Notes under the pieces: generated by a model
Database searches by the model: none
Told to the model about the DNA's origin: nothing
The model's input: only the letters and a program-made list of their open reading frames with translations
Made by a program: the position numbers and the translations under genes
In this document: in pieces, positions 30,661 through 40,200 of the stretch
How positions within the stretch are numbered: the first letter of the stretch is position 1
Layout: each line of letters starts with the position of its first letter
Assembly (NCBI GenBank): GCA_026770025.1
Contig: JAMXDE010000022.1
Location: forward strand, 682,001 to 746,000
DNA from: Craspedostauros australis
Taxonomy: Eukaryota; Bacillariophyta; Bacillariophyceae; Mastogloiales; Achnanthaceae
Direction: 5' to 3'
Length of the DNA stretch: 64,000 bases

Positions 30661-33456
30661 ATGGTCTTCATCCTCCCCCCACTCGTAGCGCTGCTCGCCT
30701 CGCCATTGCGCAACCACAACCATCAAGTCCGGACATCACTATCCACAGCCTCACCGTCTCTCATTCCGCTCAAGTCGACCCCTGGTGATGCATCCAACCC
30801 AACCATCACCGACCGGGATCTCCTACGCGCCGCAGAACGAGGTGACGTGGATACCCTCACCACATGGAAGACGACATTTCCACAAACCTCCATCGACTCG
30901 ATCAAGGATAACCGCGACAAGACTCCACTCCACCTCGCATGCTCCAACGGCCAGCTTGAAACGATCAAACAGTTGATGGAGTCATGCGGAGCGGACGCCA
31001 ATGCCCAATCCATGGATGGAGAGACTGCGCTACACTATGCATGCGCACAGGGAAACCTCGACGTCGTGGAATACCTGGCCAGGTCGCATGCTGCAAATGT
31101 CAACCTCCAGGATAACTGCGGCAAGGTGGCACTCCACGACGCATGTACCGAGGGACATGTGGCCATCGTGAAGACTCTGATCGAGTCATATTCTGCAAGC
31201 GCTCTCGTGCAAGATGAGAAGGGTGAGAATGCCCTCCATGCCGCGTGTCTTCATGGACACTTGGATGTTGTGGAGTACCTCGTTGGATCACATGGAGTGG
31301 AAATCAATGTGCAGGATGATTTCGGCAATACTGCGATCCACGATGCGTGTCTGAAGGGTCATCTTGATATCTTGAAGTACGTGATGGAGGCTAGTACTGT
31401 GGCCATCGACGTCCAGAACAATGATGACGATACCGCGCTTCATGTTGCTTACAGACATGGTCATCTGGATGTTGTGAGATGGTTGGTGGAGTCAGGTCAG
31501 GTGGACATCAATATCAAGGGTGAGAATGGCGACACTGCCCTTCACTGCGCAACCGCGCATGGCCATCTGGATGTTGTGAAGTGGCTGGTTGAATCCGGCA
31601 AAGCCAATATCAACGCTGAGAACGACAACCGTAAGACTCCAATCTTCAAGGCATATCACAACAATCACTTCGACATTGTCAAGTATCTGGTTGCCGCACC
31701 CAATGTCGATTTGAACGTAAAAGATCAGAGTGGCAACACCATCCTCGATCGCGCAAGCGCTGATGGTAATCTCGGCGTTGTGAAGTTGCTGGTTGAACAA
31801 GGCAAGGTAGATGTCAACATCAACACTGACAGGTCTGGCAACACTCCACTGCACGAAGCGTGCTTCAATGGCAGATTGGAGGTCGTGAAGTATTTGGTGG
31901 AAGTCTGCAACGCAAATGCCAACATCAAAACCAACAGGTCTGGCAACACTCCACTGCACCAAGCGTGCTTCAATGGCAGATTGGAGGTCGTGAAGTATTT
32001 GGTGGAATCGTGCAACGCAAATGTCAACATCCAAAGCAAGCATGGCAGAACTCCGCTGCACTACGCGTGCTTCAATGGCAGATTGGAGGTCGTGAAGTAT
32101 TTGGTGGAAGTCTGCAACGCAGAAATCGACATTCAAACCAAGTATGGCAACACTGCGATGCACCTTGCGAGCATTCATGGCAGATTGGAGGTCGTGAAGT
32201 ATTTGGTTGAACAAGGCAAGGTCAATATCGACATTCAAAACAAGTATGGCGACACTGCACTCCATCTCGCAAGTGGCAATGGACATCTGGATGTTGTGAA
32301 GTGGCTGATTGAATCCGGCAAAGCCAATATCAACGCTGAGAGCAACAATCGCGAGACTCCAATCTTCAAGGCATATCACAACAATCACTTCGACATTGTC
32401 AAGTATCTGATCGCAGCACCAAATGTCGATTTGAACGTGAAAAACCAGTTTGGCAACACCATCCTCAATCGCGCAAGCGCTGATGGTAATCTCGACGTTG
32501 TGAAGTTGTTAGTTGAACAAGGCAAGGTAGATGTCAACATCAACACTGACAGGTCTGGCAACACTGCACTGCACCAAGCGTGCTTCAATGGTAGATTGGA
32601 GGTCGTGAAGTATTTGGTGGAAGTCTGCAACGCAAATGTCAACATCCAAAGCAAGCATGGCAGAACTCCACTGCACCAAGCGTGCTTCAATGGCAGATTG
32701 GAGGTCGTGAAGTATTTGGTGGAATCGTGCAACGCAAATGCCAACATCAAAACCAAAAGGTCTGGCAACACTGCGATGCACCTTGCGAGCATTCGTGGCA
32801 CATTGGAGGTCGTGAAGTATTTGGTGGAATCGTGCAACGCAGAAATCGACATTCAAAACAAGTATGGCAACACTCCACTGCACCAAGCGTGCTTCAATGG
32901 CAAATTGGAGGTCGTGAGGTATTTGGTGGAAGTCTGCAACGCAAATGCCAACATCAAAACCAGCAGATATGGCAACACTCCACTGCACAGTGCATGCTTC
33001 AATGGCAAATTGGAGGTCGTGAAGTATTTGATGGAATCGTGCAACGCAAATGCCAACATCAAAACCAGCAGATATGGCAACACTCCACTGCACAAAGCGT
33101 GCTTCAATGGTAGATTGGAGGTCGTGAAGTATTTGGTGGAATCGTGCAACGCAGAAATCGACATTCAAAACAAGTATGGCAACACTCCACTGCACCAAGC
33201 GTGCTTCAGTGGCAAATTGGAGGTCGTGAAGTATTTGGTGGAAGTCTGCAACGCAGAAATCGACATTCAAGACTACTATGGCAGAACTCCGCTTTGGCGG
33301 GCAAGTTACTTTGGTCATTTGGAGGTGGTCAAGTACTTGGTGGGATCATGCAACGCAGACATCAGCATCAAGGGCGACAGTGGCTACACTGCACTGGATT
33401 TTGCAAAAAAACTGGGTCAGACTGATATTGTCAACTACTTGACCAATCTCACTTGA
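30661..33456 (+). CDS. Ankyrin-repeat protein, about 26 repeats (931 aa)
   Basis: A hydrophobic N-terminus (MVFILPPLVALLASPL) is followed by a linker and then consecutive ankyrin repeats from about residue 55 to the end. Repeat cores read NTPLHQACFNGRLEVVKYLVE. Units are 33-35 residues and many are nearly identical in DNA (99-105 bp period), so they arose by recent duplication. The N-terminal seven or so repeats are more diverged. No other domain is visible, so it is probably a scaffold or binding protein. The N-terminus could be a signal peptide, although basic residues and a long polar stretch follow. It is intronless and lies tail-to-tail with SIT (450 bp). Confidence 0.9.
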   Translation: MVFILPPLVALLASPLRNHNHQVRTSLSTASPSLIPLKSTPGDASNPTITDRDLLRAAERGDVDTLTTWKTTFPQTSIDSIKDNRDKTPLHLACSNGQLETIKQLMESCGADANAQSMDGETALHYACAQGNLDVVEYLARSHAANVNLQDNCGKVALHDACTEGHVAIVKTLIESYSASALVQDEKGENALHAACLHGHLDVVEYLVGSHGVEINVQDDFGNTAIHDACLKGHLDILKYVMEASTVAIDVQNNDDDTALHVAYRHGHLDVVRWLVESGQVDINIKGENGDTALHCATAHGHLDVVKWLVESGKANINAENDNRKTPIFKAYHNNHFDIVKYLVAAPNVDLNVKDQSGNTILDRASADGNLGVVKLLVEQGKVDVNINTDRSGNTPLHEACFNGRLEVVKYLVEVCNANANIKTNRSGNTPLHQACFNGRLEVVKYLVESCNANVNIQSKHGRTPLHYACFNGRLEVVKYLVEVCNAEIDIQTKYGNTAMHLASIHGRLEVVKYLVEQGKVNIDIQNKYGDTALHLASGNGHLDVVKWLIESGKANINAESNNRETPIFKAYHNNHFDIVKYLIAAPNVDLNVKNQFGNTILNRASADGNLDVVKLLVEQGKVDVNINTDRSGNTALHQACFNGRLEVVKYLVEVCNANVNIQSKHGRTPLHQACFNGRLEVVKYLVESCNANANIKTKRSGNTAMHLASIRGTLEVVKYLVESCNAEIDIQNKYGNTPLHQACFNGKLEVVRYLVEVCNANANIKTSRYGNTPLHSACFNGKLEVVKYLMESCNANANIKTSRYGNTPLHKACFNGRLEVVKYLVESCNAEIDIQNKYGNTPLHQACFSGKLEVVKYLVEVCNAEIDIQDYYGRTPLWRASYFGHLEVVKYLVGSCNADISIKGDSGYTALDFAKKLGQTDIVNYLTNLT
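31541..32640 (+). repeat. Segmental duplication within the ankyrin gene, offset exactly 720 bp
   Basis: 31541-31920 and 32261-32640 align base for base at a 720-bp offset with only scattered differences. Both include the distinctive repeats starting ESGKANINAE, then TPIFKAYHNNHFDIVKYL and NTDRSGNT. The 720-bp unit equals 240 codons, about seven ankyrin repeats, so a whole multi-repeat block was duplicated in frame. Confidence 0.85.
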
Positions 33457-33906
33457 CGAGAGCATGGCTGTAAATTGGACAAGAACCAACCAACCAACAA
33501 TCTGTCAAAGTAGTCTCCCTTAGTAGCTGTCAAGTGGTCAACATCCATCGTTGACGTAAATCAGTCATTACTAAACTATCGCTCAGTGGGCTACAATTAT
33601 TGTATCATGGTATAGTTTGCTGCAATCTGCTTCACCTCGCTTCGTGTTGCAAGGTCCTGGTACCTCTGTCTAACCCATGCATTGTGATGTGTTACGATGT
33701 GTTGTGGCAGATACATGTGTGGCATGCGATTGCGCTTTGCATCTGTTGGAGGAAGCGGCGCCATGGTCTGAGATTCGAGATACATCTCAAGAATGCCATC
33801 GGCGCCATGATGCATGTGTGGGTGTGTTCATCTGCATGTTGATATGTGTTGATGTATTGATACGTCGCGCTGTCGTTACGCCTCGATGCACCAAGTGTCA
33901 ACGTGC
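33457..33906. other. Shared 3' intergenic region of the ankyrin gene and SIT
   Basis: 450 bp between two convergent stop codons. No gene or strong repeat is evident. Transcript ends of both genes must fall here. Confidence 0.5.
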
Positions 33907-35493
33907 TCACTTCTGCACACCCATCTCCTTGTCACTCTCGGCGGCACTGTCGTTCTCCTCCTCCTGGTTCAGCTTGTTCATGGCGGCAGTCTCCATGCGA
34001 AGAGCAGACTCGAAGACGACGGCATCCTCCTCGTTGCTGCACGAATTGATTTCCTCGCGGAGGCTCTTGATGTTCGACAGGATGCGCTCGCGACGGACGG
34101 AGTACGGCTCATTTTGTGCAGCGTGAGCCTTCTGGAGCTCGAGGTACTCGCGTGGGACGGCGGTGGAACCGGCCTCGTTGACAAGCAAGTTGGTTCCCAA
34201 ATGCAGGTTGCGGTTGCTCTTGTGGTCTGGCTTCATGCCGGCGGCGCGCTCCTCCGGGGTACCAATGTACACCTCATCGAGCTGGAAGCCAGAGACGGCC
34301 TTGTGGACGGAGGCAAGGACCCAGGCTCCGGAGCAGATACCAGTGGCTTCCAACAACAGACAGAACTGAAGAAAGATGTAGACGATCGGGTTGGAAAGGA
34401 GGGCGATTGGGAAGACGGATGCAACCAGCTGCCATGTGATGGAGGCGATGGTGGTGATGATGATGGTGGTGATGAGGGCTCCGAGAAGTCTGGTGTTGAA
34501 GAATTCCTGGGTGCTGTCGGAGACTCCGAAGATGTTCTCGCCAGTTCCGACCTCGACATCGAGCGTGGTGACATGGGCGATGATGAAGAAGCACATGGTC
34601 ACGCAGATCTGACGTCCGATCATGAATCCTGGAAGGTTGCGTCCGTCGCCGCCGAAGAGGAGCTCGCAGGTCTTGCGGGCCATTGGGTGGTCTCCACGCT
34701 CCTCCTTTGGAAGCTTGGCGACAGCGAAGAGGGCGATCTGCATACCCTCGAGCATATCCTCAAGCATACCGACGAGAGGGACGGCCATGGCGTAGCACAG
34801 GATGGCGAGGGAGACGAGGATACGGCCCCAGTAGAAGAGGTTCTGGGCACCGTCGCGTGGTGGTTCCTTCGACTCGATTTCCTTGCCGAAGGCCCAGACA
34901 AAGAACATCTGGACGAGGTAGCATGAATGCAGAAGTCCAGAGAACTCGATGGCGAGGGCGACATAGAGGGTGAAGATGGCGAAGAAGTTGTTGATGTAGT
35001 CAAACATGCAGAGGGAGGCGTTGACTTGGGAGTTGAGCTGTCCGGCCATGGCGGTCATGAGGATCATAGCGGCTCCGGATCCGAGGAAGATCTGGATGAT
35101 GATGTCTGGGAGTCCAAAGACTTCGGCATCGGCGAGCGGGGCACCGCACTGGTTGATGGTGAAGACCATGAGAAGGACCATGAACTGACGCCCCATGAGG
35201 TGGCGGTCGAGGTTGTCACCCTTGTGGGCGAGGGAGGTGCACCCGTGGCTGGTTGGGTGGGATTCTACATAGAGGTCGCGGTCGACTGGTGGGAGACCGA
35301 CGAGGGACCCCTGTCCTCCCTCCACCATGTTGAGCCAGACGAGGGCGGCGATCATGATGACGACGGCGACCACTGGGTGGACCTCGGACGAGACCTTGGT
35401 CTGCTCATTGAAGATGAGTCCGCAGACGATGGTGATCGAGAAGATGAGGAGTCCGGTAGAGTACACCGACTTGATGAGCTGAATGGGATCCAT
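33907..35493 (-). CDS. SIT: Silicic acid transporter (SIT), 528 aa
   Basis: The protein takes up orthosilicic acid across the plasma membrane for diatom cell-wall silica, coupled to sodium in the family. All four hallmark motifs are present and correctly paired: EGGQ (58-61) in VEGGQGSLVGLPPVDRDLY, GRQ (101-103), EGMQ (249-252) and GRQ (293-295) in GGDGRNLPGFMIGRQ. About ten hydrophobic segments run from residue 10 to about 430. A hydrophilic, heptad-like tail (EYLELQKAHAAQNEP, RRERILSNIKSLREEI) matches the coiled-coil C-terminus of SITs. Length is normal. The start is set at MDPIQL (35493); the frame extends to an upstream ATG (35709) but that stretch is His/Thr/Pro-rich without family resemblance. 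No intron. Confidence 0.95.
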   Translation of the reverse strand: MDPIQLIKSVYSTGLLIFSITIVCGLIFNEQTKVSSEVHPVVAVVIMIAALVWLNMVEGGQGSLVGLPPVDRDLYVESHPTSHGCTSLAHKGDNLDRHLMGRQFMVLLMVFTINQCGAPLADAEVFGLPDIIIQIFLGSGAAMILMTAMAGQLNSQVNASLCMFDYINNFFAIFTLYVALAIEFSGLLHSCYLVQMFFVWAFGKEIESKEPPRDGAQNLFYWGRILVSLAILCYAMAVPLVGMLEDMLEGMQIALFAVAKLPKEERGDHPMARKTCELLFGGDGRNLPGFMIGRQICVTMCFFIIAHVTTLDVEVGTGENIFGVSDSTQEFFNTRLLGALITTIIITTIASITWQLVASVFPIALLSNPIVYIFLQFCLLLEATGICSGAWVLASVHKAVSGFQLDEVYIGTPEERAAGMKPDHKSNRNLHLGTNLLVNEAGSTAVPREYLELQKAHAAQNEPYSVRRERILSNIKSLREEINSCSNEEDAVVFESALRMETAAMNKLNQEEENDSAAESDKEMGVQK

Positions 35494-36050
35494 CTTGTTT
35501 GTGGTGGTTGTTGGGTTGCTTGTTGATACTCTGGTTGTTGCTGCGATGTGTTGCAGAAGTGGTAATGGTTGAAATTGTGAGTGATGCAAAGTCGGGTTCG
35601 ATGAATGCCGTGGAGGCATGTGTGGTTGTGCGTGATCGTATGCAGTTGTACATAACGCGTTGCTTTCGAAAATGACGGATGTGACACAATCACATGGAGA
35701 CGCGCACATGTTGTGCAGAAAGCGAGTTGTGAGTGTGGATTTGACATCAAGCTAGAGAGTAGACTGCTCAACGCCCTGCGAACACAAGATGATGTTTGTA
35801 GAGTGGTCGATTGTGTATTGTATTCTTTGTTGTATTCTATTCTATTGCGTGTATTCTATTGTATTCTATGTTCTATGGTGTATGGGGTGCTGTATGGTTG
35901 TTGTGCATATGATTGCTGTATTGATGTTGGTGCTCGGTCGTGATGAGATTCACTTCCTTGCGTGAAAAATTGGGTGTGGAGATGTGCGAGAGTGTGCACG
36001 AGGATGCGCGAGGATTCACAACAAGCCTCGTGGTGCTGCAGCGCATTTGT
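35494..36050. other. SIT upstream region with TATTC pentamer tract
   Basis: 557 bp between the SIT start and the 3' end of the disrupted gene. It contains a degenerate (TATTC)n tract at about 35816-35880. It must hold the SIT promoter; no known element can be named. Confidence 0.5.
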
Positions 36051-36488
36051 TTATGCCATGACGCTGTCATCCGAAGACTGAAGACGAGCCATGAAGAGGT
36101 CAGTCATGCGGTTGCCGCCCTGAAGCTTCGCAGACTTCACAATGCTTGACACATCCTTGTCCCAGATCTCCTCGTATGACTTGATCAGTCCGGACACTGG
36201 GCAGCGCTTCATGACGACGGTTCCGCTCAGGAAGCACTTGGGCGAGAATGGACCGCGGAATGTCAAGTCCTCCTCGAAGCGGAAGGTCACGGCATGCTTG
36301 GTCACCGAAAGGGTGTCCTCGATGAGTCGCGACTCGCATTCAGCTGCGTCAAAGAGCATGCGGCAGCCGCGGACCCATTGCTCACGGTAGTACTTGCCGT
36401 CGAGGTCGGATCCGTCCTTGAAGGTGGCCTGCTCATCGTAGATGGATTTGGTGACATCGGCGGTGACGAGCGACTTCTTGTTGACGAT

Positions 36489-36494
36489 GTCGCT
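36489..36494. repeat. Target-site duplication of element C, left copy (GTCGCT)
   Basis: GTCGCT abuts the left LTR at 36495 and recurs at 42395-42400. It encodes Ser-Asp of the host gene on the minus strand. Confidence 0.92.
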
Positions 36495-37158
36495 TGTTGA
36501 AACAGGTCTCAATCCTGTTGCTCATGTAGACCGGGTGGGGCTACAATTGGTTCACTAAGTTAGTTGTTCTGTTATCCCGGGTTTGTAGGTTGGTGATTCC
36601 TCTTTCTCTGCGATTTATGAGCTCGACTTGTCTGTCAAAAGTCAACTCATGTCAATCTCCAGTTGCCCTGCAAACTCGTGTAGTTCTGACTCCTATTGAG
36701 TCAGATCATTTCCTAATTCCTAACGATCCACCGTGATGTGAATCCTCGACCTGCGCCAGTTTCCCGCAGTTCGTCGTGTTGTTGTCTTATTTGGTCTTGG
36801 TTGTGTCAGACAGAGGTTCAGGAACTCGATTGCGTCAGTCTCTAATCCTGACGTCTTACCTAAGTGATTCCTCTCATCCATATATATCTGGTCTTGCTCC
36901 TCTGCTGACGTTCATGCTCTGCTCCTCACGTTCCCGCTGACGTTAGATTCCTCTCGATCGGTAGATTATTTGTTTCTGAAGATTCCGAGATTCTTTCGTC
37001 ATATTCGAGGATTCTGCTGTGAATTTTCCGTTTTCGGGTTTGGAACATTTGATCGTGAGAAGGAGTTCTGGACAAACAAATATGTGTGAGCAGTCATTTG
37101 CGCAACTGTGACCCCTACCGGGTCATACACGAATCTGAATATTCGTCATGTTCCAACA
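36495..37158 (-). repeat. 3' LTR of element C (664 bp)
   Basis: TGTTGAAACA...TTCCAACA. Identical by eye to 41731-42394. It contains TGACG-type motifs (for example GACGTTAG, CTGACGTTCATG) that could bind bZIP factors; this is inference. Confidence 0.97.
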
Positions 37159-37210
37159 CTCTCCCTGTTTGTGCAGAACCTCTCCTTTCATCTCAAAATG
37201 ACGTCGATTG

Positions 37211-40200
37211 TCACTTCAACCCTCCTTGTCTGATGGATGGCACCAGCCTCTCATGAATGCTCTCCTTCACATTCTTGGTCATGGGATCCGCGAAGTTCAT
37301 CTCGGATGGTGTGAACTTCATGGTCATCTCTCCTCCCTGTACCATTTCCTTGATGAAGTGATATGCCACATCGATGTGCTTGGTGCGTAGTCCAACCTGC
37401 TGGTTCTTGGTCAAGAAGATTGCTCCAGTGTTGTCGCCATGTAGAGTGATCTGCGTGTTGGTTCCAGTCATCTCATCCAGCAGCATCTTGGCGAACTTGC
37501 ATTCGGTTGCGCAGTTTGCCATCGACACGTACTCCGCCTCTGTGCTCGAGAGTGTCACCGATCGCTGTGTCTTGGACTGCCAGCTCACAAGACACCCTCC
37601 GACCGTCACGATGTTGCCTGAGACGCTGCGACGATGATCCTTGTTCGTTGCGTAATCCGAATCGCACCATGCTTCGATCTCCAGCCTGCGCGGCTTCCTG
37701 AGCTTGATGGCATAGCTGTCCTCCTTCGCAATCTCAGCCTTGATGTATCCGATCAGTCTCGCCATCGCCTTCCAGTGTTCCTTGGTTGGATGCTCCAGAT
37801 GTGATGCAAGTTCTCTGACAGCGTTGGCACACTCTGGTCCCACTTTCTTCATCATCCAGAGAAGCTTGCCAACGATGGATCGGTATCCAGCTCGATTGTC
37901 CACTTCATCATCTTCGGTCGCCTTCACCAGGGTAGTTGATGGGTATCCTGGGGTCTCAAAGAGTCTGATGTTCGATCCGTAGTGCTGTTCGAATTCCTTG
38001 ATCATCTGCTCCACGAAGTCGTCCATGGTGACCACCAGGCACTTGCCATCTGCATCAGTCATCCTCTTGTACCATACTCCCAGATGTTTGGTGAGCTCTC
38101 CAAGGTCCGTGATGTTGAACTTGCGTGCGATCTCTTCCTTGATCCATTCGACTGTGACTGGGTCTCCTCCGATAGCAGCATCGTCGACATACACGATCAC
38201 CAGTGCTGTGACTTGCCCGCTCGACTTGTACACGAACAAGCATGGATCTGCCAGACTCTTGGTGAATCCAATGTCCACCAGTGCTGCTGTGAAAGTCTTC
38301 ATCCATGCTCTGGGTGCTTGAACCGTTCCATACACCGCCTTCAGCAGTTTTGCAACATGCTTGTGACGATATTCCGGATCTGCCCTTCCGTCAAAGTCTC
38401 CGTCCACGAATCCTTCTGGGATCTCGATGTACACCTCTTCTTCAATCTCTGCGTTCAGGAATGCTGCCTCCACATCCAGGGCTTCGATCACCCATCCAGT
38501 GTTGGCCAGGCACACCGCCAGCATTGTTCGAATTGTGGTATCACTTGCGACCGGGGAGAATGACTCTGTGAAGTCCACTCCAGGGATCTGTTCGTATCCC
38601 TTCACCACCAGCCTCGCTTTGTACCGTGTTGACCCATCCTGTTCGGACTTCTTCACGAATATCCAGCGAGACTTGAGTGCAGTGCGTCCTCGTCCCATGC
38701 TGCCTCGATCAATGACTTGGAGACAGTCGCGCTTCTGGAAGTTGTGAACCTCCTTTTCAGCTGCTCCCTTCCACTTGTCACCATCTGGCCTGCTCAGAGC
38801 GTCCTTGAGCGTCTTTGGCAGCCCTGGATCAGAAGTAAGGGAAGCGTTAAAAACCATCAACACTCTCCCGGATCTGGTGTTTGGCCTTCCATCATTCCGG
38901 CCTTGCACCTCGTAGGATCTCCAGGTCTGTAGTTTCGCTCGCTCTCTCTCCATCTTGGATGACCCTCTCCCAGCTTGCGGAACTGCCAGACGAGTTGGAT
39001 GTCTCTCACGTTGGTTCGCAGGTGTCACATGCCGTTCATTCGCCTGATGCACATCCACCATCTCGAAGTCATCCATGCCCTCATTTCCATCCGAATCAGA
39101 GACAAGCCCAGGATCCACAACGATTCCGTTGATATCGTCCCGGACATGGTCGGTTGGGTCCGCCATCACACCGCTCTCATCGTCCGAAATGACATGAGGA
39201 AGTTCATCGATGCTGACCATCTTTGGAATCTTGGTGGTTGCCGCTCTCTCCCCAGTGGACGGAGTCATCATCAGTGGAACATCCGCGTCGACCACAGGCT
39301 TCTCATCTGGGACTGCGGCTGCGGTTGCTGCTGGTGTTGGATTGGATGCAGGCTCAGGTTGTGCAATGATCTCCACACCATCCACGACCCCTGCTCCATG
39401 CCACTCCATCCAGTTCAGGTCTCTGGACATCACCACCTTGTTGGTATCGACCTTCAGCATCCGATAGGTATCGCCTGCATGGTTGTCAGCATAGCCCAGC
39501 ATCACCGTTTTGAATGCTTTCGGTGTAAGCTTCGGCTTCTTGGCGCGATCCGTTACGTATCCGACGCGTCCCCATTCCATCAGATGCGGATAGAGCTTGG
39601 GATTCTGGCCGTAGAAGGTTTCATCTGGACTTTTGTCGTTGCCTGTCGTGACCGTCAGGTTATGGAGCCGGGTTGCCGTGTGGATTGCCTCCGCCCAAAG
39701 CCGTCCTTGTGCCTCATCAGTGAGATCAGCATCCAACATGAGCGCCAATGCCGAATCTCGAATCGTCACGAATCCTCTCTCGACAACACCATTCATCATT
39801 GGTGTGTTGGGGGCGGTGTACTCCAGTTGGATTCCATGCTCGTCACAGACCTTCTCCAGCTTCCCTTGGTTCTCACCAGCATTGTCACACCGAATGGCCT
39901 CCACCTTCAGGTCTGCACCTTTGAGTTTGGTGAGTAGAGTCTCCACCTGTCCTGCAAGCTGGCTCTTGTTCGTCAGGAAGTAACTCCACTTCTTCTTGGA
40001 AACCTCATCCACGATCAACAGCCAGTAGTTGCTTCCTTTGGCCGTCTTCTTGTATGGACCAGAGATGTCCAGGTATAGGCGTTGAGCGATGTGGGTAGCT
40101 TTCTCAAATGCCTTCTTCCTCACTCCCTTCGCCTTTGCTTTTGCCTTTGCACATGCCTCACATGCTCTCCAAGTCCCAGTGAGTGACCAGCCTGCCTTTG

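Noticed and set aside
31492-33318. Two long minus-strand ORFs (298 and 269 codons) across the ankyrin array
   Set aside because: Stop-free antisense frames are produced by the repeated ankyrin DNA unit; their repeats simply mirror the sense repeats.
31860-33425. Regularly spaced repeats resembling a CRISPR array
   Set aside because: The 99-105-bp units form a continuous ankyrin reading frame in a eukaryotic genome, with no spacer structure.
33886-34926. 346-codon plus-strand ORF opposite SIT
   Set aside because: It is the antisense of the transporter, shows no family motif, and follows from biased codon use in SIT.
35494-35709. 72-residue N-terminal extension of SIT from an upstream ATG
   Set aside because: Composition is His/Thr/Pro-rich and unlike SIT N-termini; MDPIQL gives normal family length.
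36051-36512. Separate 153-codon gene starting within the LTR
   Set aside because: Its first residues come from LTR sequence; it is the 3' half of the gene split by element C.
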